From: Nitrospirota bacterium
GTDB taxonomy: Bacteria; Nitrospirota; Nitrospiria; SBBL01; JAADHI01
Assembly (NCBI GenBank): GCA_029261135.1
Contig: JAJDBX010000065.1
Span: forward strand, 22,725-86,724
Direction of reading: 5' to 3'
Length of the DNA: 64,000 nt
Shown here: positions 8,928 to 17,376 of the stretch, piece by piece
Numbering within the stretch: the stretch's first letter is position 1
Layout: every line of letters starts with the position of its first letter
Position numbers and translations under genes: made by a program
The notes under the pieces: model-generated
Told to the model about the DNA's origin: nothing
What the model saw: the letters and a program-made list of their open reading frames with translations, nothing else
Databases searched by the model: none

Positions 8928-9926
8928 TTGAATCGACCTTTTTTTAAAAAAATTCCAATCCAGACAGGGACAAACAAGCTGGCCCTTTACGGCAGTTACG
9001 ATCAAAATATTAAAATGATCGAAGATGCTTTTTCGGTTGAGATTACTGCGCGAGGTGAGGAGATTCGCGTTTCTGGGGTGCGTGATCAGGTTGAACAGGC
9101 CGAAGGGGTTATTGTTCAACTGATGATAAGTGCTCGGGGGGAGCGACATTTTCCCGTCGAAGAGATTCATCGTGCGATTCAGGCCGTTATTTCGGAAGGA
9201 AATGGCGAAGATGAGGCGCTGATGCTTTTAGAATCGGAAAAAGATAAGATTGTTGTTTCCGGAAAAAGAAGATCCATTGTGCCAAAATCGGTGGCTCAGA
9301 AACGTTATATCAATCACGTCCAAGCCTATGATGTTGTGGTTGGGATTGGTCCGGCCGGTACAGGTAAAACCTATTTGGCGATGGCGATGGCGGTTTCTGC
9401 CTTCCTGAAAAAAGAGGTTGAGCGGATTATTCTCGTGCGCCCGGCGGTTGAGGCAGGAGAGAGCCTCGGTTTTTTGCCCGGTACCCTTGTTGAAAAGGTC
9501 AATCCCTACCTCCGCCCGCTTTACGATGCTTTATACGATATGATGGATATCGATCAGGTGACGCGGCTGTTGGAGCGGGGTGATATCGAGATCGCCCCTT
9601 TGGCGTTTATGCGGGGGCGTACCCTTAATGATGCCTTTGTCATATTAGATGAGGCGCAAAATACGACTTCGATGCAAATGAAGATGTTTTTAACCCGTAT
9701 CGGTTATCGCTCTAAAGCCGTGGTGACGGGTGATATAACTCAAATTGATTTGCCTAAAGCGCAGCTTTCTGGGTTGGTCGAGATTCAAAAAATACTAGAG
9801 GATGTGCGCGGTGTTCAATTTACCTATTTCACAGCAAAAGATGTTGTGCGCCATCATCTTGTACAAGAGATCATCAAGGCCTATGAATCTTATCAAGTAC
9901 AAAAGCGAGACGCTCCTCAGGCTTAA
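8928..9926 (+). CDS. phoH: PhoH-like ATPase
   Basis: About 332 aa. It has an N-terminal KH-like segment (VEITARGEEIRVSGV), then the PhoH ATPase core with Walker A GPAGTGKT (about residues 141-148), the RPAVEAGESLGFLPG motif, and Walker B VILDEAQNTT with the VVTGDITQIDLP sensor region. PhoH proteins are cytoplasmic P-loop ATPases linked to RNA metabolism, usually encoded beside ybeY as here. No ATG is available at the 5' end. A TTG at 8928, seven bases after GGAAG, is preferred over the TTG at 8913. It is translationally adjacent to ybeY, whose ATG follows the stop with no gap. Confidence 0.94.
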   Translation: MNRPFFKKIPIQTGTNKLALYGSYDQNIKMIEDAFSVEITARGEEIRVSGVRDQVEQAEGVIVQLMISARGERHFPVEEIHRAIQAVISEGNGEDEALMLLESEKDKIVVSGKRRSIVPKSVAQKRYINHVQAYDVVVGIGPAGTGKTYLAMAMAVSAFLKKEVERIILVRPAVEAGESLGFLPGTLVEKVNPYLRPLYDALYDMMDIDQVTRLLERGDIEIAPLAFMRGRTLNDAFVILDEAQNTTSMQMKMFLTRIGYRSKAVVTGDITQIDLPKAQLSGLVEIQKILEDVRGVQFTYFTAKDVVRHHLVQEIIKAYESYQVQKRDAPQA

Positions 9927-10382
9927 ATGCCGTCTGATTTTTACATGCAAATCTCAATTTTAAACAAACAAAGGAAGTACCCGGTTGACGAAAAGCAGAT
10001 TCATCATTGGATACGTCAGGTTTTGTTGATGCAAAAAATGAAACATGGGGAACTGAGCATTGTTTTTGTGAACAATCGTCGGATGAGAACTTATAATCGA
10101 GATTACCGAAAGATAGACCGGGCGACCGATGTCTTGGCCTTCCCGATGTTGGAAGGTATCGGAGGCGATCTCCATCCCGGTTTTTTGGGTGATATTATGA
10201 TTTCGCTCGAAATGACGGAAAAAGAAGCGTATCTGTATCAAAAGGCGATGTCGGAACAATTGTTAATTCTCTTGGTTCACGGGATTCTGCATTTATTAGG
10301 CTACGATCATGAACGATCCGAATCGGAAGCGCATCGTATGAGTCGGCGGGAACAATTTCTTCTCAAGCGGATTGAGAGGTAA
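9927..10382 (+). CDS. ybeY: Endoribonuclease YbeY (rRNA maturation factor)
   Basis: The 151-aa protein carries the family's zinc-site signature HGILHLLGYDHE near the C-terminus and the preceding RATDVLAFPM and GDIMIS motifs. YbeY is a single-strand endoribonuclease for 16S rRNA 3'-end maturation and ribosome quality control. Its start codon immediately follows the phoH stop, indicating translational coupling. ftsY follows after five bases. Length is normal for the family. Confidence 0.96.
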   Translation: MPSDFYMQISILNKQRKYPVDEKQIHHWIRQVLLMQKMKHGELSIVFVNNRRMRTYNRDYRKIDRATDVLAFPMLEGIGGDLHPGFLGDIMISLEMTEKEAYLYQKAMSEQLLILLVHGILHLLGYDHERSESEAHRMSRREQFLLKRIER

Positions 10383-10387
10383 TTTAA

Positions 10388-11302
10388 ATGGCCGAAGGCT
10401 TTTGGAAAAAAACAGGCGCAGCACTTTCAAAAACACGGGCCTTTCTCTCTTCAGGACTTGAGACTCTTTTCTCTCGGAAAATTAATATCGACGGAGAAAC
10501 TCTTGATGACCTTGAAGATTTGCTCATGAGTGCAGATCTGGGGGTAGATGTGACCCAGCGTTTGATCTCTGACCTTAAAACTTCCGTTGAACGTAAAGAA
10601 GTGGATGACCTTGAGACCTTAAAAGAGAAATTACGTGTCTCTCTTTTTGATATTATAAATAAGGTGTCACATGTTCAAGTTTCGTTGTCACGGCCTACAG
10701 TGAGCCTTTTTGTTGGAGTGAACGGTGTGGGCAAAACCACATCCATCGGTAAAATCGCATGGCAACAGAAATCTGAAGGGAAAAAAGTGCTGCTTGCCGC
10801 AGCCGATACCTTTCGGGCGGGAGCGGCCAATCAATTGTCGATTTGGGGGGAGCGTGTCGGGGTTGATGTGATTCGCCATAATGGGGAAGCTGACCCCTCA
10901 GCGGTGGCCTATGACGCCGTCAGCGCCGCCTTGGCGCGGAAGGTCGATCATTTGTTGATCGATACCGCAGGACGTCTTCAAACCAAGCACAATCTCATGG
11001 AAGAACTGAAAAAGATGCTCCGCGTGATTTCAAAGCAAATCCCAGAGGCGCCGCACCAAAAAATCCTTGTTCTTGATGCGACAACAGGCCAGAATGCACT
11101 CTCTCAGGCAGAGCACTTCCAAAAAGCGGTGGGTCTGACTGGGGTTTTACTGACAAAACTCGATGGTACTGGCAAAGGCGGTATTGTGATTCCCATTGTC
11201 GAATTACTTTCCATTCCGATAATGCAAGTGGGTGTCGGAGAAGGCTTGGAAGACTTGATCCCTTTTGATCCAGAAGCATTTATCTCGGGTCTTTTTGGAT
11301 AA
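10388..11302 (+). CDS. ftsY: Signal recognition particle receptor FtsY
   Basis: This 304-aa protein is essentially the NG domain only; the long acidic A domain of the E. coli protein is absent. The N domain is helical (ETLDDLEDLLMSADLGVDV). The G domain shows GVNGVGKTTSIGKIA, AADTFRAGAANQL, DTAGR, TKLDGTGKGG and the closing GVGEGLEDLIPFDPEAFISGLFG. It docks SRP-bound ribosomes at the inner membrane. The ATG follows GAGAGG. It is the last gene of the phoH-ybeY-ftsY cluster. Confidence 0.97.
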   Translation: MAEGFWKKTGAALSKTRAFLSSGLETLFSRKINIDGETLDDLEDLLMSADLGVDVTQRLISDLKTSVERKEVDDLETLKEKLRVSLFDIINKVSHVQVSLSRPTVSLFVGVNGVGKTTSIGKIAWQQKSEGKKVLLAAADTFRAGAANQLSIWGERVGVDVIRHNGEADPSAVAYDAVSAALARKVDHLLIDTAGRLQTKHNLMEELKKMLRVISKQIPEAPHQKILVLDATTGQNALSQAEHFQKAVGLTGVLLTKLDGTGKGGIVIPIVELLSIPIMQVGVGEGLEDLIPFDPEAFISGLFG

Positions 11303-11699
11303 AATAGCCTATGTAATTAATGTAGAGAAAGATCCATCTAGGTTTCGAGATGAGGATAAAAGGGCTCTATTTTGATGGGCGTGCCTTAATGGAATGTAAA
11401 GCATATCTTCAGTAATTGATCCAATTGATGAATTGTCTTAGCCCTATTTTGAGGATTATGTTTGATCTTAGAACGATTTAATGATCCTTTGGGTAATGAA
11501 GTCGAAAGGGTATTTCTGAGAAATTAAAGCCATTGATTCGAGTGGGAGATTCGATTCAACATTAAATTGAAGAGAATGTGAGAATAATAGGATCAATTTC
11601 AGTGGAAATGTATATAGAAAAAATTTAAGAGGTCTTGATTTATTAGTATTGCAAAAATAAAACAATCTTGATTTTCTCTTACTTTTTTTTGAAAAAATG
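11303..11699. other. Intergenic region after ftsY
   Basis: About 400 AT-rich bases separate ftsY from the promoter of the secreted-protein genes. I see no convincing gene in it. A minus-strand open frame at 11468-11665 has low-complexity content and no homologue I recognise. No clear stem-loop terminator was found behind ftsY. Confidence 0.5.
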
Positions 11700-11728
11700 T
11701 TGACAGATCTCCTTATATTGGTTATAAT
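11700..11728 (+). promoter_or_regulatory. Perfect-consensus sigma70 promoter
   Basis: TTGACA at 11700-11705, a 17-base spacer, and TATAAT at 11723-11728 match the housekeeping consensus at all twelve positions with ideal spacing. Transcription would start near 11735 and give a leader of about 87 bases before the ATG at 11822. It points to strong, largely constitutive expression of the secreted triplet downstream. Confidence 0.9.
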
Positions 11729-11821
11729 TCCCAGTACTTAGAGTAGGAAAGTAGTTTTTTTTGTAAAAAGGTATTGTTTGGCAGTGCTAACGAGAACATC
11801 TTTTTAAGTAGGGGGGTGTGA

Positions 11822-12922
11822 ATGTTTGTAGGGCTGGTTTTTTCTACACATAGTAAGCAAGTTACAGGAAATGGTAATTGCTTAGTTCTTTTGGCCCTCT
11901 GTACCGTGCTAGTACTCTTTTCATCGCCTGCTCAAGCCCAATTTGGTGGGGGTGGGGGCGGTGGCGGTGATATTTTAAGATCCCTTCCTTCAGATACTGT
12001 AACACCACTTGATTCGGATGCTCCGGCACCCTGGGGGACTGACCCTGACACTATGTCAGGGTTCATTATTGAAGAAAAGGTCGAAAGCCCTGGTTTTTTA
12101 CAGGAAAAAGTGACTGATTCAGAGGGGAAAGTGTTTTTCTTTCAGCGTTTTTCAACATCGGATTTTACGATGGCGAGTTATGTGAAATTCGGTGATGGAT
12201 TGACAAACGATCCTGAGGGCAATCTGATTTTTAATCAGGAAATATCAGATCCTGCGTTTGGATTGAACGAGAAAACGGTAATGGATAGTTTTAAGCAGCC
12301 AATTAGTATCCATTCTGATATTACGGAAAGAAACGTTTCGACAATAGCGGCTGGATTAAATCAAATGGACATGCATTTTAGGCAAGTCCCGTTTTTAGAC
12401 ACCGCCTCTGGAAAAGTTTTGGTTCGTCAGGATGTTGGTGTTTGGATGACGAGTTTTTCTGGCGTGGGTAACAATGACCTCACCCAGAGTGAAAACTTTA
12501 CCTTGAGCTCCGGTGACCTTTGTCACACGATAGAAGCGTGTGCAGCAGACAGTGGTGGCGGCGGTTTCGGCTTTGGTGGCGGTGGCGGTGGCGGTGGTGT
12601 GAATTGGTGGAATGATCTTGAAGCGGTAAAGATCATTGATCCATCGAATAATCAGCTGCTCAACTTTAGCCGTTGTAATGATTTCGGTGATCCAACAGGG
12701 AGACTCTCTTTTAATAATAATCAAGGGTCTCGGGATGGATGCTCAGGCAGTGGCGGTGGTTCTTCAAGGCCCACTATTTTAGCGCACGATAGCGATAGCT
12801 TTCAGTTAACCCCGATAAATTGGGAACGATGGGGTGGCAATGGAAGCGATTCGTTTAGTAGCGGTCTGAATACTAATTTTCCTGATGGAGGCGGTGGCAG
12901 CGGTGGTGGTTTCGGTCGATAA
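11822..12922 (+). CDS. Secreted glycine-rich protein with F-x-Q motifs (member 1 of a triplet)
   Basis: The 366-aa product has an extended signal peptide ending in SSPAQAQ. The mature part has three Gly-rich stretches (after the signal peptide, around residues 248-260, and at the C-terminus) separated by Ser/Asn/Asp-rich sequence. Between them recur strand-like motifs such as FLQEKVT, FFFQRFS, IFNQEIS, FRQVPF and VRQDVGV, which resemble those in the two following genes. A GGGGGG run precedes the ATG, and the gene has the perfect promoter at 11700. No known domain was recognised. The composition suggests an extracellular structural, matrix or amyloid-like protein, which is an inference. Confidence 0.7.
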   Translation: MFVGLVFSTHSKQVTGNGNCLVLLALCTVLVLFSSPAQAQFGGGGGGGGDILRSLPSDTVTPLDSDAPAPWGTDPDTMSGFIIEEKVESPGFLQEKVTDSEGKVFFFQRFSTSDFTMASYVKFGDGLTNDPEGNLIFNQEISDPAFGLNEKTVMDSFKQPISIHSDITERNVSTIAAGLNQMDMHFRQVPFLDTASGKVLVRQDVGVWMTSFSGVGNNDLTQSENFTLSSGDLCHTIEACAADSGGGGFGFGGGGGGGGVNWWNDLEAVKIIDPSNNQLLNFSRCNDFGDPTGRLSFNNNQGSRDGCSGSGGGSSRPTILAHDSDSFQLTPINWERWGGNGSDSFSSGLNTNFPDGGGGSGGGFGR

Positions 12923-13020
12923 TTTGTAGTAATATAAAAAGTAATAAATAAAGGCAGTAAATAGAAAGAAGCAGAGAAAGAACATTATATGGAGCATCTT
13001 TATTAATGGAGGTAACTGGT

Positions 13021-13749
13021 ATGATAAGAAGAAAAGGTGGATTGCTTATATTAATGCTTGGCATTTTTATAACAGCTGGTTTGGGAGTGGCTGGAGCACA
13101 AAATTTTGCAGACAACCCCTCTCCATTTCCCTTTGTTTCAGGGCCGGATGGAACGGGTGTCCAACTCAGTGGTGTCCTTGTAAGTGAAGAAGGCGCGTTG
13201 GGGACTGGTAGCTTTTTCCGACAAGAATTTGTCACACTTAATGTCGGTGCTGGAAACGAGCTGTTTATCCATGACATCATGGAAGACGGAGCCGTTGGAA
13301 GTGGAAATGAATTTTTACAGGAATCTTTTGTTGCGATGGGCAACCAGAGAAACCCGTTCACAAATCAAACAAATACCTCTATGCCAGCACCTACGGCTCC
13401 TGGTTTTACCCAGATTTCATTTAGGCAGACATTGGTTGCAGGCGGCCTGACGATGAACTCAAGTTTGGATCGTGGGGAAGAAATTCTTATTGACCAAACG
13501 CTGACCGGGATTCCTACTGGTACCCAAGAGCCGGGTACGGCTGCTTCCACGATTAGAATTGCCCAAAATGGTGGTCCGGGTGGAACTGGTTTGGGTGCCC
13601 TTCCAACTTGCGCGGGTGGTTCTGTTTTTTGTACCACAATTAATCAAACTGTGGACGTCCAGTCCGGTGGTGTGGGTAGTGTGAGCGTATTCAACCAAAA
13701 TATGACCTTTACCACCGGTGGGTCACCTGTAATTACACAAATCCCGTAG
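13021..13749 (+). CDS. Secreted F-x-Q/N-Q motif protein (member 2)
   Basis: From the ATG at 13021, placed after a GGAGG sequence, a 242-aa protein starts MIRRKGG, has a typical signal peptide ending near GVAGAQ, and has a mature part rich in Gly, Thr, Asn and Gln with almost no Lys. Motifs recur: FFRQEFVT, FLQESFV, SFRQTLV, LIDQTLT, TINQTVD and VFNQNMT. The pattern is similar to the third gene (FFQESVT, FEQETFT, TFRQNLS, LNQSIVD, INQTVLD), so the two are paralogues. No known family was recognised. It may form beta-rich extracellular fibres or solenoids. It lies 98 bases behind member 1, probably in the same transcript. Confidence 0.7.
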   Translation: MIRRKGGLLILMLGIFITAGLGVAGAQNFADNPSPFPFVSGPDGTGVQLSGVLVSEEGALGTGSFFRQEFVTLNVGAGNELFIHDIMEDGAVGSGNEFLQESFVAMGNQRNPFTNQTNTSMPAPTAPGFTQISFRQTLVAGGLTMNSSLDRGEEILIDQTLTGIPTGTQEPGTAASTIRIAQNGGPGGTGLGALPTCAGGSVFCTTINQTVDVQSGGVGSVSVFNQNMTFTTGGSPVITQIP

Positions 13750-13797
13750 GATAGGACATCAATGAGATTATCAAAATATTTAAGGAGGTATAATACG

Positions 13798-14454
13798 ATG
13801 AAATCAATAATGAATGTCCTAGGAATTGTTTCCATAGGAATTATGTTGTCTGTTGGTTTGGGCGAAGCCCAAACCACCTCGTTTAATGACGGGACTTGTA
13901 CCACCGCAAGCACTTGCGGTTTGGGCGGAACAAACCAACTCTTTGACATAAGCGGTAGTGATGTTTTTTTCCAAGAGTCGGTGACTATCGGTGGTCAGGT
14001 ATTAAATCATATGATTATCCGGAGTGCGCCCGATAGTGGTGCAGGTTCTGTGTTCGAGCAAGAGACCTTCACCCCGGGTGGTGCAGTTACTGGGGCGACT
14101 ACGACGACATCGACGAACGCTTTGACTTTTAGGCAGAATTTGTCGATGACGGGTGTGGATGTTTTGGTTCGCATGGACAACCTGAATATCATTGACAGAA
14201 CGGGTACGGGTGTAGGTGGTACTGGTACTTTGGAAGATGCATCGCTTGTCGGTACGGCGCTCAACCTTAACCAGTCTATTGTTGATACAGCTCAAGGTTT
14301 GAATGTGAACACCATTACTTTGACCCCTGATGGGACAACAAATGGGTTTATTACATCAATCAATCAGACTGTTCTTGATCCTACGACTGCAGGATTTAGT
14401 TCAATAATCGATTTTGATACCGGTACAGCTGCAGTTGTGACACAGAGCTTCTAG
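13798..14454 (+). CDS. Secreted F-x-Q/N-Q motif protein (member 3)
   Basis: A strong AAGGAGGT precedes the ATG at 13798. The frame is open back to 13762, but that start has no ribosome site. The 218-aa product has a signal peptide ending LGEAQ. The mature part is Thr/Gly/Asn/Asp-rich and acidic, and is paralogous to member 2 through its length. Aligned motifs include FFQESVTIGG, VFEQETFTPGG, LTFRQNLS, LNLNQSIV, SINQTVLD and the closing VVTQSF. Two cysteine pairs near the mature N-terminus are not shared. A 20-bp stem terminator follows directly, so members 1 to 3 form one unit. Confidence 0.7.
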   Translation: MKSIMNVLGIVSIGIMLSVGLGEAQTTSFNDGTCTTASTCGLGGTNQLFDISGSDVFFQESVTIGGQVLNHMIIRSAPDSGAGSVFEQETFTPGGAVTGATTTTSTNALTFRQNLSMTGVDVLVRMDNLNIIDRTGTGVGGTGTLEDASLVGTALNLNQSIVDTAQGLNVNTITLTPDGTTNGFITSINQTVLDPTTAGFSSIIDFDTGTAAVVTQSF

Positions 14455-14481
14455 TTTTGAATTGATGTTTTAATTAATTCT

Positions 14482-14531
14482 AAGTAATTCGGAGGGGGAG
14501 ATATTTTTAATTCTCCCCCTCCGAATTACTT
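14482..14531 (+). terminator. Strong terminator with a 20-bp perfect stem
   Basis: AAGTAATTCGGAGGGGGAGA at 14482-14501 pairs perfectly with its complement at 14512-14531 across a ten-base loop. A mixed T/C tail follows. The downstream arm could also end transcripts from the other side, but no gene converges on it here. It closes the secreted triplet. Confidence 0.88.
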
Positions 14532-14669
14532 TTCTTTCTCTCCGCATTACCTCAAAATAATCTTATTTTTATCCATCATTTCATCTTCAGAGGCAATTTA
14601 GGATCCCTTTGTGTCTATTTTCCTCCTTACCCCTTTTTTCTGATAAAATAAATAGTCACAGGGAGGGAT

Positions 14670-16124
14670 ATGCGCTTTCAGCATTATTTAAAGGTAGTTG
14701 TTCTCTTTTGTTTCATTACCATTTCTTCTATTGGCAATGCGGCAGAAAATGATGCTTATCCTAATATTAGGTGGGGGGGGTATCTAAAAAATGAAACAGC
14801 CTACAGACTGAAAGAACCTGTTTCATTTACTAAAATTAAAAATATTCTCTTTCTTGAAACAAGGATAGACCTTCGCAATAACCTACGATTTTATGCCTCA
14901 GGATGGGGATGGTTGGATGGCGTCTATCTTTTTGCAGATTACGACACGGTGAATCCACCTAGTGATCCTAATTTACCTCTGGCCTTTATATCTCAAAGAG
15001 CTGAAGAGGATGACCGTGAATTTTATGAATATCGTGAAATTTATTTTGATCTATCCTTTCAAAATATGGATCTAAGAATTGGGAATCAAATCGTTGTATG
15101 GGAACAATTACTAGGTTTTCGTATTTTGGACGAATTGAATCCTCTTGATTTTAGAGAGTTTATCCTTCCTGATTTGATTGATTTTCGTATTCCATTGTGG
15201 ACAGCCAAAGCAAACTATTATGCAGGTCCAAATCAAATTGAATTATTATGGATTTATGATATTCAGCCCCACCGTTCAGCACCTCCAGGCTCTCAATGGG
15301 AACTTTTTCAGACCTTACCGGGACAATCTGAACCCGGTCTAACAATTAAAAATTCTGAAGCAGGGTTTCGTTTTTCTCGTGTCTTACAAGGAATAGATCT
15401 TGCTTTTAGTTATTTTTATACTTGGGATGATTTCCCAACCCCATTTCGGGAATACACTGGTTTTCAGTTTATTATCCCTCCCCAAAAATGTCTTCCAAGA
15501 ACCGTTGATTTTGATCAACCTGTGGTTGATCCAGATTGCGGTCCTGTATTTCATCCTCAATTCCATCGCCTGAATATTTTTGGTGTAGCCATGATGGCGA
15601 ATTTAAAACGTGTGATATTAAAATGGGAGTCTTCTTATATTACCGGAAAGTATTTTGGTACTCGCCTCGCTGATTTAGATGGAGATAAGAAATTGGACTT
15701 CAATGGTGCAGCTAAGCGAGACCATGTGCGCTGGGGCATCGAGGCTGACACTCAGTATTGGGGTGCTGATTTTGTGATGGCCTTCTCTCAGTGGATTATC
15801 TTCAATCATGAGGAAGTTTTTTTTCAGAATGAGTATGATTCTTTTATTAGTTTTTTCACACAAAAAGATTTCATGTCTGGTTCTTTAAAGGGGCAATTTT
15901 TTATACTCTATATGTTAAATAGAGATGAGACCTTATTAAGACCCAAGGTTGGTTACCGAATGACAGACAACATTCATCTTGGGATTGGAGGAGATTTTTT
16001 TCTGGGCACAAAAGAAACTCTGGTTCCTGATTTGGCTGCGCCGGCCAATGACCGTCTTTTTCAATTTTTGGGAACTTTTGTTGGAAGAAATCGGGTTTTC
16101 TTTGAAATTAAATATAGTTTTTAA
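14670..16124 (+). CDS. DUF1302-like outer-membrane beta-barrel protein
   Basis: The 484-aa protein starts at an ATG behind GGGAGG. It has a signal peptide ending around IGNAAE and a beta-barrel-like body with alternating aromatic strands: NIRWGGYLKNETAYRL, LETRIDLRNNLRFYASGWG and LRIGNQIVVWEQLLGFRILDELNPLDFREFILPDLID. The segment with WG/E, D-x-LNPxDxR and the closing aromatic NRVFFEIKYSF is typical of DUF1302 family outer-membrane proteins, whose function is unknown. It has its own upstream terminator and a long downstream gap, so it is probably monocistronic. A role in exporting or anchoring the preceding secreted triplet is only a guess from position. Confidence 0.75.
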   Translation: MRFQHYLKVVVLFCFITISSIGNAAENDAYPNIRWGGYLKNETAYRLKEPVSFTKIKNILFLETRIDLRNNLRFYASGWGWLDGVYLFADYDTVNPPSDPNLPLAFISQRAEEDDREFYEYREIYFDLSFQNMDLRIGNQIVVWEQLLGFRILDELNPLDFREFILPDLIDFRIPLWTAKANYYAGPNQIELLWIYDIQPHRSAPPGSQWELFQTLPGQSEPGLTIKNSEAGFRFSRVLQGIDLAFSYFYTWDDFPTPFREYTGFQFIIPPQKCLPRTVDFDQPVVDPDCGPVFHPQFHRLNIFGVAMMANLKRVILKWESSYITGKYFGTRLADLDGDKKLDFNGAAKRDHVRWGIEADTQYWGADFVMAFSQWIIFNHEEVFFQNEYDSFISFFTQKDFMSGSLKGQFFILYMLNRDETLLRPKVGYRMTDNIHLGIGGDFFLGTKETLVPDLAAPANDRLFQFLGTFVGRNRVFFEIKYSF

Positions 16125-16543
16125 TAAGCAAATAAACATAAAAATGGGTAAATTATTGGGTAGATAATTGAATGTAATGATAAAGACTCATAATAATTTT
16201 GAGGCATTTTGTATTAATAAATTCATTCATTTTTCAATTAATAAAGCCTTTTAATCTCTAATAATGGAGATATTAGGAAGATCATAATAATAGATGCCGA
16301 TATTTTGAGGATAAATGCTGTAAGTCTCTGGGATTACATGTGTTTTTTTTTAAATTTAATGTGTCAAGATGTGTTTATGATATACTTATATGTCGGATCT
16401 ATTTGTATTATAGTTATATTTTTTATATTAAATCATGAATTTCGAATTTGATCCCTCAACCCTAGTGTGCTTGACTTTTGTCCCGTTTTGGTCTTGACCT
16501 TGAACCTTTTGGTGCGAATCACCTTATTTAATTAGGAATCAAA
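16125..16543. other. AT-rich intergenic region
   Basis: About 420 bases, strongly AT-rich. A T-rich stretch and a TATACT-like hexamer near 16385 lack a convincing -35 partner at the right distance. Two TTGAC sequences near 16473 and 16494 likewise lack clear -10 boxes. The promoter of the next operon probably lies here but could not be pinned down. No gene was seen. Confidence 0.4.
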
Positions 16544-17368
16544 GTGTCGTTTGTTTTTTTTATTTTTTTTTTAGCTTTGGCATGGCCTGGAGACGCATTT
16601 CCAGAAGTGAATGTCCATGTCTATACAGGCTTTAGTCAGGCTAAATTAAAAGCTTTGAATGCACAACAACTCCAGCAACGAACATTTATTCCCCCCCGAG
16701 TGGGTGGAAGCCCGAAAATCGATGGCGGGTCAATTCATGGGATTGGGATAGAGTGGCGTATTCGTCCTCGCTTTTCCCTCCTTTTAAAGACCTCTTTTTG
16801 GGAGGAAAAATCTACTGCGATTGAAGAGAGTGAAATGCTTTTTCAGGATTTTGGAATCGTTCCTTTTCAGGCCAATCGGGTCACCCGTGTTTCTTTTAAC
16901 GAGTATGCCTTACATGGTCGCTATCATCTCATCGATAAGCCGAAGAAGCAGCGGTTTTATGTCGATATTGGTCTTTTCAGCCTAATAAAAGTGAATTACC
17001 GTGAAGATTATAACTATATTTTTAGAACAGAAAGTCAGGAGTTCTTAAGGAATACCCTTTCTCGAGCTGAGAGTGAAGGGGGGTACATGTTGGAGTGGGG
17101 GCTTGGCGGGGACCATTATCTGGCGAGTTGGTTTGCTGTGAATATTGATATACTTTATCGCATCGGCAAAACAAGACGACTGATCTATAAATCTTTTCGG
17201 CACACATTTTTAGAACGTGATGTTGTTGATGATGCTGTTGGGAATGATCGAACATTACCTCAACCAGGTGATCCCGTGGCATTTGTCGATCAAAATAATG
17301 TTAGGCATGCCTTGGAGATAGACTTAAGCGGATGGGAATTAACTGCAGGGATACGGTTCTTTTTTTGA
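16544..17368 (+). CDS. Outer-membrane beta-barrel protein, small
   Basis: The 274-aa protein starts at a GTG preceded by AGGAAT. It has a short signal peptide (FFIFFLALAWPGDAFP). The mature part alternates aromatic and polar residues in the manner of an OmpA/OmpW-type barrel: IHGIGIEWRIRPRFSLLLKT, YALHGRYHLIDK, KQRFYVDIGLFSLIKV and LEWGLGGDHYLASWFAV. It closes with WELTAGIRFFF, the aromatic C-terminus recognised by the BAM machinery. It immediately precedes the TPR/barrel gene and is probably its operon partner. Specific function unknown. Confidence 0.68.
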   Translation: MSFVFFIFFLALAWPGDAFPEVNVHVYTGFSQAKLKALNAQQLQQRTFIPPRVGGSPKIDGGSIHGIGIEWRIRPRFSLLLKTSFWEEKSTAIEESEMLFQDFGIVPFQANRVTRVSFNEYALHGRYHLIDKPKKQRFYVDIGLFSLIKVNYREDYNYIFRTESQEFLRNTLSRAESEGGYMLEWGLGGDHYLASWFAVNIDILYRIGKTRRLIYKSFRHTFLERDVVDDAVGNDRTLPQPGDPVAFVDQNNVRHALEIDLSGWELTAGIRFFF

Positions 17369-17376
17369 AAACCGCA

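Noticed and set aside
11468..11665. Minus-strand 65-codon frame upstream of the secreted triplet
   Set aside because: AT-rich, without ribosome site or recognisable domain, and it lies in the promoter-proximal intergenic region.
14482..14531. Inverted repeat as an insertion-sequence end or attachment site
   Set aside because: It sits directly behind a gene, has a ten-base loop and a T-rich tail, and no transposase or integrase is near; a terminator explains it.
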